Shown: positions 1-11,409 of the stretch, piece by piece
How the letters are laid out: every line of letters begins with the position of its first letter
How positions within the stretch are numbered: the stretch's first letter is position 1
The notes under the pieces: generated by a model
Database searches by the model: none
The model's input: the letters and a program-made list of their open reading frames with translations, nothing else
What the model was told of the DNA's origin: nothing
From: Bugulina stolonifera
Taxonomy: Eukaryota; Bryozoa; Gymnolaemata; Cheilostomatida; Bugulidae
Direction: 5' to 3'
Length of the DNA: 64,000 nt
Assembly (NCBI GenBank): GCA_935421135.1
Contig: OW285189.1
Coordinates: 16,513,072 to 16,577,071 of the forward strand
Program-made: the position numbers and the translations under genes

Positions 1-556
1 ATCTGTGGTACAATGTTATTTCTTAAAATTTACATTGCAAAATTTACGTTTATTACATGTACATGTACATGTAGATATTGAATGCATATCAGTGTTAATA
101 CAGTCCTGCAATGTGGCCACATACTAGATGAAATGTCTGCAAGTTTTATCATGGTTAAAATGCTGCTAGGTGTAATACAAGCTATGGGCTACCCATATGG
201 CAAAAAGGATTTTATATAGTAAGCTATAATTGGCTTAAATTTTATCCAATTATAAATAGATGTGCACTCAAGATCTGTGATTAATATTGCATAATATTAT
301 ATTAAGCATTGTAAAAAGTTGATGCCTAAAGGTATTTTAAGTGTCAAATGTGTGAATATAGCTGAGACTTAGTAATTGGCATGAGTGTAGTAATCCGTTG
401 TGGGGCCTCCAGTAGAAGCCCACTATAAGTTGCTCTTACTATATTATGTTGTAGAATTACAGTTTACCCAGAAATACACTATAAAAGAAGAAGGGCAGCT
501 GGTTAGACATCACAAACTTCCTCAACACAGTTTGAAGATAATCAACTATCAGAAGA
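1..556. other. Intergenic DNA upstream of the first gene
   Basis: AT-rich sequence with a short ACATGT-type tandem run near 54-73. No exon, RNA gene or transposon could be supported here. The reading frame from 400 to 603 runs across the first exon of the next gene in a different frame and has no secretory or domain signature, so it is treated as chance. Confidence 0.5.
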
Positions 557-3144
557 ATGGCTGGAATTTTCAAAGTAATAAGCCTGGTTGCTATAATAGG
601 TAAAGTATAAACTACATGTAGTTCTATCTCTGCAGTCTATGTCATTGTACAAAGATTTACATTGTACATTGTAGTAGCTAAATAACTAAATAATCCTAGC
701 TCAACAGGGTGTAGAAATTAACAACTCTTATGCAAGAAACATATTTCAATCTAATATCAGCATTAATACATACTAATTCCATGAGATAAAAGCAGTGATA
801 TTTTTGAAAAAGAAACTTTTTAAAAGAGTGCTTTACTAGAAAATGTAAGTATAGCTAACATGTGATAGTTTGGAAACACTCAATCATTTAATTATTATTA
901 TACAGCCACAAACTCAACTATGCACTATGGTGAAGTACATCAATTCATATTGTTTACTATTAATTTTGCTGGCAGATAATACTGGCAAGGCAGCATACAT
1001 GCATTTCATGTGTTAGCAACACCCAATCTGACTCAAATTCGGCATTGACAACACATGAAATATGCTGCTTTTTTAATAGAAACATTCTTATCTCTACTAC
1101 TGCTATTTTACCAGTTTATCTACATTGTAACAGCGATAGAAAAAAAGTTGCTGTTAGTGAGCATAAATTTGTTAGATAATTATAGAAATCAATTGCTCCA
1201 ATTGTACAGTATTTTAATTCAACTTTAACATTTCTGCCAATTGAAGGTATGGCTCATGGAGACACAGCTGATTGTGACCTGTATGACAATGTTGGCTGTA
1301 CATCGGGTGGAACCTTTGACTTCCATGACCATGGGGAGCACGATACCCCCAACTCTCTGTGCCGCCATACTTACAGGTGAGTTGAGTAGTCAAATATTCT
1401 AAGTGACTTGTAGGGAGGTATGTTTATATATACACTGTTATTGTGTATGCATGTGAATATATACTGGTGATTTAATTAAGAATGTACATGATGTATTTAC
1501 AGAATTACATTTATGGTGGTGTTTATGTGAACTTTACTACAGTAAACTGGTGTTTATATGCCAGTGTGGATGAATATGTCCTCAACATCATTCATACAAG
1601 AAAATGTCACTTTTCATAGTTTGTAAATTTTATGCTGCCTGATAGATGAGAATATTTTTTAGTAATTGTTATGAATTTTATCTTCTGTCAAATGACATAA
1701 ACATAAAGGGTTACATACTTGATAGGCATTACATAATTATAAAACTTGTAATCTGTCCTTGCTATTGTTCCAGACTAACAGTCAATCTGCCAGCTGGTGA
1801 TACCAGAGCTCAGTGTACATTCTATATGGACGTTCCTCACCAGCACAGATTTGTCTACAGCATCTCTGAATCTCCTTCAGTAACAGGTAATACAGCTTAC
1901 AGTAGCAATACAAGCTCGCATGTGTGTACCGCATGTTTGCTTATTTAGTCATTGGGTTGTTTAAAAATATTCGGAAGGTAGAGAAATATTGATGCGGTAT
2001 TATACTTGAGTGTCCAAGTGCTAAACATCACTGTAGCTGAATAGGTGTTTACATGTACATGTACATCATTGTGTTCAGGGCCTACTACCACCACACCCTA
2101 TATTTATGGCCGAGGTTTGGACGCAACTGTTTCTTCACGAACAGGAGGACTCTTTGGTGGAAATAGGAACTTTTACAACAATATTCACACTTCCCATGAC
2201 GACAACCACTTGAGGTGAGATGGTATTTTCACTATAAAAATCTACTGTAGCTGACATTTAAATAGTGTTGTACGATGTACATATACAATGTAGATATGTG
2301 TGTAGGCACAGGTACATGTGTGCATAATACAGTGTACATGTACATGTACATTAGATGGATTAGTTATTGTGCATGTAAATAAATGTATTGTTATACAGTG
2401 TATATTTACACTACAATTTATGTACATATATATCATATACAAAGAACACGAGTGTTTAAGTGATGCATCCACATAGGTGTACATACACATACATAGAAGG
2501 GATTCATGGAATATAATACAATATAGTATATTTCATGACAGTACATGTACATGATTGTACACCTACATAAACATATTATTGCTTAGACTAACAATCTACA
2601 CGTACTCAGCTTTCTCTACTGTTTACTATCTAGTTTCCACAGGGGTTTATGATATTTTAGAAGTATTTAAAGTAATCGTTAGAACCTAATCCACAAAACT
2701 TTGACATTCTGTGAACACCACACTGTCACCATCTGCATTGGCTCAATAGATAATTTATTATCATGAAATTGACAAAAAAGATGTTTATACTCCATCACTG
2801 CTGCACTACACAAATGTGTACATACTGCATGTACATATACAATGCATATACATGTACATGTACATACAGTGTACATGTACATGTATATTATGAAAAACAT
2901 TCTACCCCATGACTCGTGACTCATGACTGTTATATCCTGTTTCAGTTCTATAACCTACAGATTTGAAAATCATCAAGTGAATATGTGGTCTTCAGCTGGT
3001 CATAGTTTGACTGGACGTAGCTTTGTCTGGTTCAGACCAGGTAGCCCTTGGTTTAACCCAATCTACGTCGGTATAAACAGGAGGTATGCTGATGACGTAC
3101 AGGAGGGAAGTGGTGTGTGTAGAGTAAGGTGTTTCACCTTTTGA
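557..3144 (+). CDS. Five-exon gene for an unrecognised small secreted protein
   Basis: The exons are 557-599, 1247-1376, 1774-1886, 2079-2214 and 2946-3144. Every junction is GT-AG, and the joined frame is 621 nt (206 residues plus stop) with intron phases 1, 2, 1, 2. Exon 1 encodes a hydrophobic signal peptide (MAGIFKVISLVAI) and cleavage is likely just before the DTADC segment. The mature part has six cysteines, an acidic and His-rich stretch (FDFHDHGEHD), a Thr-rich linker (PTTTTP) and an aromatic C-terminal region with WFRPGSPWFNPIYVG before the two last cysteines. I do not recognise the family: some hydrophobic spacing is reminiscent of beta-sandwich secreted domains, but the CUB signature is not visible. 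The start was chosen because it gives a signal peptide and correct phase. An AATAAA lies at 3268. Secretion is inferred; function is unknown. Confidence 0.75.
2829..2888. repeat. ACATGT palindromic hexamer repeats in intron 4
   Basis: Runs of the self-complementary hexamer ACATGT, as TACATGTACATG, are clustered here inside intron 4 of the first gene. The same motif recurs at about 54-73, 2047-2066, 2335-2352, 6760-6770, 34127-34144 and 37568-37583. It behaves as a dispersed low-complexity motif rather than a gene-specific site. I see no array long enough to call a satellite. Confidence 0.55.
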
Positions 3145-5330
3145 TTCGCTACCACTGTCAACATTTGGCCGAAATTTGGATATTGAATTGTTTCTCATGA
3201 ATATTCTAGTATTTGAACGCCATTTTTGCTGAACTGTAAATCAATTTAATTACTTTGATTTGAAATGAATAAAAAACATTGATGAATACAATCAGAGAAA
3301 TGTTTAGATAATAATATGTGATCATTAAAATGGTTCTAGCATGAAAATATTGATATAGTGAGAACTAGAGACGGCCAAACAACAATTCTAGAAATTGTTT
3401 GTATATCTACCACATAGACCAAATAGTTTCTTGATGAAAATCGTCTGGCATGCTTATCATAGGCCTGCCAAGCAATCATGAAGTTGTTCTCCAGTTCTAA
3501 TCAATTTATTAGCTAAATAGAGAGACTCAAAACAAAAAGTGACAATCACATGATGAAAATACCTGAGGTTTGGAATACATGACATCTAGATTAAGATGCT
3601 ATAGGTCTACTTTTACTCTGTATCAAAGCTTTTATAATAATATCAAAAAACTTCTACTTGCAGCCTGGGTAGTTAGGATTTGTCCTCTCTTTGTCATAGC
3701 TTAACCCTACAGCCATGGAGTATACCTTTGTAACGTAAGAGGCAGATTGAAGATGACAAAAACTACTCAATAGTTAAGGGGTTTAGCCATTTTTATATAT
3801 TACAATGTAACTTTCAGCAAGGAATTTATTTTAGAGCAGTCAGATACTTGTTTCAAATCCATGAAAATACCAGGGGACTGGGGTTTGAACCAGGGGCCTC
3901 TATGGCATCTACTGTAATTGCCTAGCACAGTGAACAAAACATGCTACCACTACACCAGCTTTACTTGTGAGTAGTAGACATGCTCTGAACAAACTGCACA
4001 AGAGGCACCTCTCTTCTGGCCACCTGGCGATGTATAGCACTTCACCAATGGCTGTTCCCTGTGCTATCTATGACACAGGTTGACATCAAATAGTTATGCA
4101 TATTGCATTTCTGCAATAATTATACAATACTACAACTAACGCATGAATCATCACGGAAGCCAATAGTGCTAATCTTTTGCATACAGTGCATAACCCTGCT
4201 TTCACCTTTTTCCCCATGTTCACTTCCATCAATTGAATCAAAGCTACAACTTTAGCTAAAACTTAAGTTGCTTCCTAGAGGCAATAGAATCCTACTACAG
4301 CCTAAAATTCGCAGGTACAGTCAAAACCAATTTCTGAAGTATCCTGCCAAAATTGTCAGAACTACATGTATGTAATTCAGTAGGCTATCTGTATTAACTC
4401 TTTGTATACAATAAACTGCTGCAGGTAACTACTGTAGATCACTGGTGACCCATTCTCTGAACGTAGATAGTCATGAAATGTTTTTAAGGAATGTATAATG
4501 CGATAATAATTGATCGATTATTATATTGTATTATATCTTGACATTGTTGGGAAAATCTCATAATGCGATATTATGTTATGAGGGAATCCATTGCAACGTA
4601 GTGATGCAACAATAACCCAAATCTGATGAGGTGATACTGGTGTACTCACAGTGGGTTTGGATCTGCTAAACTCAAAGGCAATAGGCAACGATGGCTAACC
4701 ACTGGTTTATCACAATATAGTGGCATACACCAGTGTGCAATGGGGCAAAAAATTTTAACACGTACTGAAGTATGCCTGGTATCGGATAGCATAGTGCTTA
4801 AAAATGACAGTGTAAATGAGCTTTTACTATTTGCAAGCAATAAGAATGCACAATGTCTTTTATGCCTATTTTTTCCACACCTAACCCAACGCAAAGTTTG
4901 GGACGGGGTATTTAACCTCCTCTCTGTTCATAAGGACAGAGAATAAGAGTTTGGGCACCATGGCTGGGTCTATATTAGCTTGGTCATATTCTACAAACTA
5001 CTTTTATTTTTTTCATTTTTAAACGATCATGGCACCAAGAATTGATCTGTTCATCAAATTGGTAACTTGAAATAGCATCAACCCGCAACTTGACAGTGAC
5101 TGAACTATCAAGACTAATTGGTTTCAAAAGTAACACATTCTACTAAAACGAACTACTCGCCATTAATAATTTTATTCCAAGGGATTGCATCTTCTCAATT
5201 TGATACTTGATAATTGGATATTCTTTATATTGTCAGCAGAGACATGTTGGCTAAAGCTCTTAAGTGTTCCTATTAAAGAACAGAGCAATGGTAACTATTT
5301 AGTTGAAACTGTTAGTTGACAATAAAGACC
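3145..5330. other. Intergenic DNA between the first gene and the duplicated cluster
   Basis: Apart from the SINE relic at 3871-3960, nothing can be assigned. Part of 5040-5190 weakly resembles the 3' flanks of the gene-family units (for example near 39660-39780), so the cluster's repeat unit may begin inside this stretch. The short reading frames here lack splice sites or domain signatures. Confidence 0.4.
3871..3960 (-). mobile_element. tRNA-derived SINE head
   Basis: On the minus strand the sequence starts with an A-box (TGGTGTAGTGGTAGCAT, complement of 3941-3957). A B-box (GGTTCAAACCC, complement of 3881-3891) follows at normal tRNA spacing. The rest does not fold as a full tRNA and has no convincing CCA-ready acceptor stem, so a SINE head is more likely than a tRNA gene. 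A degenerate related copy lies at 46350-46435. Confidence 0.65.
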
Positions 5331-5483
5331 TTCTTATATGGTTCAAGTCAGATATAGACATGTTGTAGAAACTAGTCATAGTCATGGGTGGTCTAACAGC
5401 TATTAATACAGATTAGTATGATGGGCAGTCATGATTATAACATGTATATTAGTAAAGTATAGCAAAGTATATATATTACTAAG

Positions 5484-5925
5484 TTTGTCCACGGTTCTCT
5501 GCGTCAATAGGATCGCTCGAAACCTGACCTAATAAACGGCCAAGCCGAAAGTGGTTGAGCGGAAACGAAAAATCATCAATAAAACAATGGAGTTTTCTCA
5601 GAATTGACAAAAAAAATGTCCTCAGATTGCCTAGAAGTATCTATGATGCTAGCCCATTATTTTCAGGACACATCAAGAGAAAAGGGAAACATTTAGAAAA
5701 GCTTAAATATAGGAAAAAAGCCCAGAAAGCTGAAGTCATCCTACGAGCCACTCGTAGTCTAGCTGTGCAGACCAAAGATGGTAAAAGTACCCTTCTTGCG
5801 CAGACTGTCATCTACTTTCGGCTCGTTACTTCGACCTATATTTTTTGTAGCCTAAGTGTTCGCCATAGGTTGGGCGCTCACCAAAGAGCAATTTTCCGGC
5901 AATTTTGTTGAGAGAACCACAACAA
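5484..5925. mobile_element. Short inverted-repeat insertion (MITE-like) absent from sister units
   Basis: Sister units at 27300 and 32690 lack this segment, so it is an insertion. Its edges carry related inverted sequences, GGTTCTCT near the left end and AGAGAACC near the right end, both embedded in TTTGT/ACAAA context. The 118-codon frame inside (5555-5911) lies wholly within the insertion, is Lys/Arg-rich, and has no domain that I recognise. The exact ends and the target duplication are uncertain. Confidence 0.45.
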
Positions 5926-6684
5926 ATTACCATGCCTATCATTTACTGGATAAACCTATATGTAGGAACTTTGGTATTACCTTATAGTACATCCTTTGTT
6001 GCCTCTGTTACAATAGAAGCTACAATGTACAATGTAAAAAAGAGATTGCTTTGACACCTATTTCCAAAATGACGAGTACATGTATGTAAGCATTTAGGCT
6101 AGGTTTTACTTGCTACAGCCCTGAATGTGGTACTGAACATCATATAAACATTTAATACATGATAGACAGCTATTAATACAGGTCAGATTAGTAATGGTAA
6201 TACTTCCAATATAATCCTTGACACTTCTATTACAATAGCAATTGACCAGATATAACTTTAACACTTATTTTCCTACAAAGTAAGATTATTATGGGAAATG
6301 CATGAACTGATAATCACAGACAGGTGTCGTCTAACAGCTAATCTTACAGATTAGTATGATGTACATTCAGTTACCTACATGTATATCCTTTGGCACCTCT
6401 GTAGAAACCCACTTCAGATTATTTTAATATCTAGATGTATCTAGCAATAGAACTAAACATGTACATAAATTGCTGATATCTTAATAAAAGCTTGGAGTAT
6501 TTTATGGTGAAAAATATTGCTACAGTTGAACAGTTGAAATTTGAAAGTTATGCCATCTATCAACATTCACTTAGGTGGAAGATTTAAAAATCTGGAGTAG
6601 TCTCAAATTTGCTTCAAAGCGGTGCTTGTATTTAACCCATTTGTATTTCCGTGTGTTGCTTACTCTAATCTTATCATGTAACTA

Positions 6685-6736
6685 ATTATTTTCGAAATAA
6701 AGTTTTAATATATTAAAACTTTATTTCGAAAATAAT
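6685..6736. repeat. Perfect 52-bp palindrome
   Basis: Two 26-bp arms meet without a spacer: ATTATTTTCGAAATAAAG and onward, mirrored to the right. The AATAATCGAAACTTGCC right edge is shared with the sister unit near 28070, where only the right arm's end is present. The left arm was therefore gained, or the palindrome was generated locally, in this unit. It could extrude as a cruciform; function is unknown. Confidence 0.8.
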
Positions 6737-7710
6737 CGAAACTTGCCAGGTCATGCCATGTACATGTACATGTGCAATGTATGATGCAATATCAGATAAA
6801 CTGAACATGAGCTATTGTACATGACTTGTAGATTATCAGGATTTCCTGTATCTCCTGTCATTGTGTTACAGCATTGTAGTAAAGCGAGGGATGTCTAGAT
6901 TAGTGTGTGATAGGTTGTGAAGGGGATGATATAAAATGATGAAATAGAATGAAATTATTATTGGAAGTTATAGACACACGTGGCACCTCTGAATCACCTT
7001 ATAACATCTCAAGGTCGAAACACAGCTAATTTTAATTTAAATAAACATAAAAATGATGCAAATGAAAAGGCTTTAAATACATGTAAAGTTTCCAAACTCT
7101 TACATTAAATCAATCTTCATCTAACTTAATTCACAAGAGGTATCACACAACACTAATAAGATGTAAAAAAAGATTGTTTTGTTATTTTACCATTGTCCCT
7201 CCTTAGTACAAGTTAACGTAACTTCAATGAACACTAAAGTCGTTGCCAACTAAATAATACTTGAAGCAATATAATACCAGTGTAAATCATGTGAGCAATA
7301 TAATAGGGAACAGGAAATGCAACACCAACTGCAGATTATGATAATAAACATGATTATCTCCCATTATAGTACTCTCACTCGTCAAAACTTTATGTACAAT
7401 CTTGCTCTTCGAGCACAATGTCTCAAACACCGTTTTGTGAATTTCTGAAAACATTTTCTTAGTTAGTTTGGAAAGTTGTTAGCTATAATTAAATATTATC
7501 TCACACACGGTGTTGTTCCAACCAACCACAATAAATTAATTAGATATTGAGTTTTTTACATGTGCAATGTATATCCACTCTAACTTTGATTGTGGAAGTC
7601 TCTTTATTTTCACTTTCTTTAAAAATTGTAAACAGTGGTGACCAAATTGCGAAAGTACTCTTGATCTCAGTTAGTTAGAGTAAGTTACACTGCAAGTACA
7701 TGTGTACGTG

Positions 7711-8919
7711 CAGGGGCGGATTTTCAACTTTTAGAAAGGGGGGTCTCCTGCCCACCAAGGAGATTTATTGAGGGTGCGCAGCACCCGAACCGAGGGCGCG
7801 AAGCGCCCGAGACCAACAGCTGGGGGGTTTGGGGGGGGCGGTAAGCCTCCCTAACGGAATCCCGGCGGAGCCCCGGCCGCCGAAGCTTTTTAGGCTTCAT
7901 AGAGACCATGAAAACTTGAAACTAAAGACTAAAAAATGAAAAGGACCCTTTGTGCTGGGGGATATCAAGCCTTGGGAAAACTCTCACTCTTGGACACTGG
8001 AGGCAGAAAGTTATGCTATGAAAAACTAAAAACTGTGCTTGATAGTGATTAATAGATATTATGATATTAAATAATTTTTTATACAAATTTCATACAACTA
8101 ATTAATAATAACAGCAACAATATTGTTTAGGCTGCATTACAAAACAATAAAATGACAGTCTAAATGATTATAATTTTAAAATATTAAATTAATAAAATGT
8201 AAATAATTATTATTTATATTTTATTAATTTAATATTTTCAAATTGTAATCATTTATAAAAGATATTTTAAAAAGGCAATCATTGTTATTGTAAGCAACAT
8301 TAAGATTATCATTCATAAGATAATCATAATGTTCATGATGTTCTGTTGTCAAATAAAAAATAAATTAGAAAATTGAAAATCCATATATAATATTATAATA
8401 TATTCATAACTCTGAGTGACAGTCCCTATTTTCCCCTAATCTAGGAAATTACCCAGGACAAAACAGGAAAAAAGAATTAACTTTGCTAAAATGCAAAGTA
8501 GTACAATAAACTCTTTCTGGAAAATGTAAAGGTGATATTATTAGAATTATTTTAATTAAATTTTTAAGCAATCACCGATTCATTCCGTGATTTAGCCCAA
8601 AGTGGTATTGTACCACTTTGATTTAGCCAAGCAAACTTTGAATGTACAGTAAACAAGAACGTCTACAAGAAGTTTATTGATAGCACAATCAATTGACTTT
8701 GCTGATCTACCTGAAAGTTACATGCAGGAATATGAAGCTTAAGCTATATTCACTGCGATCTTAGTAAGTAACTATGGAAATCATGGCGACCTCCGTAGAA
8801 AAACTTTCTAAATAGGAAAATTTTTGAATATGGCCAAAAAATCAATCAATTTCAATTTTTTTTCAGCAAATAAAAGGGGGGTCGCGAGACCCTGGCGACC
8901 TACAGTAAATCCGCCCATG
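7711..8919. mobile_element. Non-autonomous hAT-like DNA transposon
   Basis: The left end reads CAGGGGCGGATTT and the right end AAATCCGCCCATG, which are inverted repeats with one or two mismatches. CAGGG-type ends with this core are typical of hAT elements. The interior has a GC-rich left end with small hairpins (GCGCAGCACC, GGGCGCGAAGCGCCC) and an AT palindrome near 8178-8238. No transposase reading frame is present. An 8-bp target duplication is not convincing by eye, so assignment to hAT rests on the termini alone. Confidence 0.6.
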
Positions 8920-9549
8920 ATGTGGTATATGTTGCCGAATGTTCTGGATTGGTAGAGCTAATTTGTTCTTCCCTGAGCATACTTCCCCTGTGCATATACT
9001 CCCGTTTACATATTTCCTTTATAATAGAGTCAGCACCTAGCAATGGTTAAACTCGCCACTTTAAAACGATTAAAATTTTGAAGATTAGCGATAATCAGGT
9101 CTCTAGGGCAAGAACAAATAATCTACTCTCTCCTTTATGGTAGTTGTAGTTGAAATTGGTCACATGATCTTAACTCATAATTTTGGCATGTTGGGGGTAA
9201 AGTGTAGCTCGTGTTACCAAAGGGTTATTAATGATCTACTTCACTTATGATGCAGCTTATTTGGCCTTCAACATTACCTACAGTAAAGCATTCCAAAATC
9301 TGTTTCAATGATTTAATAATTCCACCCATGAGCGTACCAACAGAACCAAGCAGGAAATCCATCTATTTGATTTCATTGACCATTGCCTGGTTTTATTAAA
9401 CACTTTGCCATTTCTGGTCTAAGTTTGAAAATACATGTACAAATGATACTATGTGGAATTTTGTACTTCCATCAATCTGAGTCGGTAAGTCATATAACCT
9501 ACTGTATGATCTTATCTGTATTTTACCACAAAATCAAGCATCAAGCAAG
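8920..9549. other. Unit flank up to the retrotransposon
   Basis: The last 90 bases (to CCACAAAATCAAGCA) match unit flanks at 33830-33890 and 49470-49530. The match stops exactly where the truncated left LTR begins. In the sister units the sequence continues for about 180 bp that is missing here. This indicates a deletion that removed both unit DNA and the first part of the LTR. Confidence 0.6.
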
Positions 9550-9982
9550 TATTTTGGGTCGGCCGTCGGGCTTCCGGCGGCCATCTTGTTGCGCAACTTC
9601 CGGACGACCACACGTCGTCTTTTCCCGACGTCACGTCGGCCGGAAGTCCTTATACTATATAAAGGGCACTGTTTTACTGTTCATTGTCTCAGTCTTCACT
9701 TGGCTTTCAATAAAGACACATCTATACTTGATACAGATACTTTCACTTCCTTTTGCCAGGTCATTCGCCTTGCGAACTGCCTACTAGGTCGGATCACTCT
9801 CTTTCATTGTATAGTCTGAAGGTCGGACTTGAGATCAGATGGGTCGTCTTTGGTAGTATTTGGGCTACTGAGACCGCTCGATCTTTCATGTAATGCGAAG
9901 TCCTATTGCCACTCATAGGCACTTCATTTCTGGGTCGATAGTCGTCCAAGGACGACCGCACCAAATCACAGAAACCATTACA
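9550..9982 (+). repeat. Left LTR, truncated by about 230 bp at its 5' end
   Basis: It corresponds to bases 231-663 of the right LTR. It retains the TATA-like ACTATATAAAGGG and the AATAAAG polyadenylation-type signal, so it holds both the promoter and the R/U5 part. The missing part is U3, so transcription from this copy may be altered. Confidence 0.88.
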
Positions 9983-9983
9983 T

Positions 9984-10003
9984 TGGTGGCAGCGGTGGGA
10001 TTC
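9984..10003 (+). promoter_or_regulatory. Primer binding site for tRNA-Leu
   Basis: TGGTGGCAGCGGTGGGATTC is the reverse complement of a metazoan tRNA-Leu 3' end including CCA (GAATCCCACCGCTGCCA then CCA), as I recall that tRNA. All 20 bases pair. It begins one base after the LTR's CA end, the usual place for minus-strand priming. Confidence 0.85.
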
Positions 10004-10316
10004 TAAGGTCGTACTCTTACGATACGAAGCGAAGGAAGGTGACCTCGGCCTCGGGTGACCGACCGACCTCATTCTTCAATACTTCTACGGCGATTTAGGA
10101 CTCGGACCCGGGAACCTTGGATACGAGAAGGTGACAAACGCTAAAGTGCACCCATAATTCTCGTGGTTCCGCTGGATGTAGCCCGACCTACGCCGGATCT
10201 TCAATCAAAGACCGACCTCGGATCCAGAATAGATTGACGGTACTCAGTACGTCGACTAGGCCGACACGGCCTAACAAACCAAAGCAGTTTTACTCACTAC
10301 CCGACACCCTACCGAC

Positions 10317-11270
10317 ATGGACCGAATAAGGAACCTGCTTCAGCAGGTGATGTACCAAGCCGAGCAGGACCTCAAAACACTCAGCTACAACAGACAAGAG
10401 GACGTAGAACTCTTCATAGAAGACTTCACCGCTATGGCAGAGCGTTGCAACTGGAATGACAGAGCACGCCTCATACGGCTTAGAGCCGCCCTACACGGGC
10501 CCGCACAAGAATGTGGCCGACCCCGATCAGTCGAAGAGATATTTTCCCGACTGAGGGAACAGTATGGACTATCTGCCAGAGAAGCCCGATGGAAGCTGTC
10601 CACCCTGGAACAGCCAGCCCACACGTCACTCAGAGACTATGCAGCTCTCATCCGTAGACTGATGGCGACAGCCTTTGAAGGAGCACCCCCTGCATCTTTG
10701 GAAGAATGGACTGTAGAGAAGTTTTGCCTCACAGTCCACAACCACGGCCTACGCTGGTACTATACATGGTTACAGCCCGATGATATGGAGGAGGCACTGG
10801 AAACCGGGGCGGCCTTCCTAAAAGACAAAGATGGCAGGACCAGTCCTCCAAGACAACAAGAGGAGCTTCCCGCTGACCTCCTACGGAAAGCCCTACACAC
10901 CCTCCTACAGAAATGTCAAGAAGCGGATGACGGACCGACGGTCACACCGGAACCTGTCCCAGTAGATGAACCCATTCCTACTGTGGCCGACACAGACAAC
11001 AACTTAGGAGAAGGTGGACTAAACCACAATGGTTGTCCACAGAGGCCGACGGACACATCAAGACCCGTCCCAGTAGATGAACCCATTCCTACTGGAGCCC
11101 AGCAAGGAGAAGGTGGACCACACCACAATGGTCGTCCACAAAGGCCGACGGATACATCAGAACCCGTCCCAGTAGATGAACCCATTCCTACTGAGGCCAA
11201 ACCCAAGGAATGTGGACCAAACCGCCATGGTCGTCCACAGAGGCCGACGGACACATCAGAACCGTCCTAG
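10317..11270 (+). CDS. gag: Retrotransposon Gag-like protein, broken in its proline-rich tail
   Basis: The N-terminal 140 or so residues have the helical capsid pattern of Ty3-type Gag proteins: a FIEDF..MAERCNW block, a leucine-rich LRAALHGPA stretch, then SRLREQYG and a second helical segment ending around LRDYAALIRRLM. After residue 200 the protein becomes repetitive, with PVPVDEPIPT recurring about every 34 residues. No CCHC knuckle is present. The start at 10317 is the first ATG of the long frame, about 310 bp after the primer site. In the fourth repeat one C is missing (near 11262) compared with the earlier repeats, and a TAG follows at 11268. The repeat then continues in the -1 frame to 11596. 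I infer a single-base deletion. Confidence 0.8.
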   Translation: MDRIRNLLQQVMYQAEQDLKTLSYNRQEDVELFIEDFTAMAERCNWNDRARLIRLRAALHGPAQECGRPRSVEEIFSRLREQYGLSAREARWKLSTLEQPAHTSLRDYAALIRRLMATAFEGAPPASLEEWTVEKFCLTVHNHGLRWYYTWLQPDDMEEALETGAAFLKDKDGRTSPPRQQEELPADLLRKALHTLLQKCQEADDGPTVTPEPVPVDEPIPTVADTDNNLGEGGLNHNGCPQRPTDTSRPVPVDEPIPTGAQQGEGGPHHNGRPQRPTDTSEPVPVDEPIPTEAKPKECGPNRHGRPQRPTDTSEPS

Positions 11271-11407
11271 TGGAAGAACCTATACCCACTAAGCCTAAAG
11301 ACAAGAGTAGCTGCTCCAAGCGGAAAATCCCACGTATGACTAGCCCATCACACTCCAGGCCGACGGTGTCACCCACACCCGTCACAGTGGATGAACCTAT
11401 ACCCACT
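10953..11407 (+). repeat. Five tandem copies of a roughly 100-bp Pro-rich coding repeat
   Basis: PVPVDEPIPT or a close variant is encoded at about 10953, 11063, 11163, 11262 and 11378. The spacers resemble GGxxHNGRPQRPTDTSE. The first three units are almost identical in DNA, and the last two are diverged (VLVEEPIPT, PVTVDEPIPT). The unit sits between Gag and the second ORF, as a flexible linker would. Its regular spacing suggests growth by slippage or unequal crossing-over. Confidence 0.8.
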
Positions 11408-11409
11408 AG

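Larger units (their letters stand above)
5331..7710. other. 5' flank of the first duplicated unit
   Basis: From about 5340 the sequence is paralogous to 27237-28620 and 32610-33880; the block ATAGACATGTTGTAGA followed by CTAGTCATAG is shared. It therefore belongs to the tandem duplication that carries the secreted-protein genes. It contains one insertion (5484-5925) and one perfect palindrome (6685-6736). No coding region is supported. Confidence 0.6.

Noticed and set aside
5555..5911. 118-codon ORF as a gene
   Set aside because: It lies wholly inside an insertion missing from sister units, with no domain or splice context.
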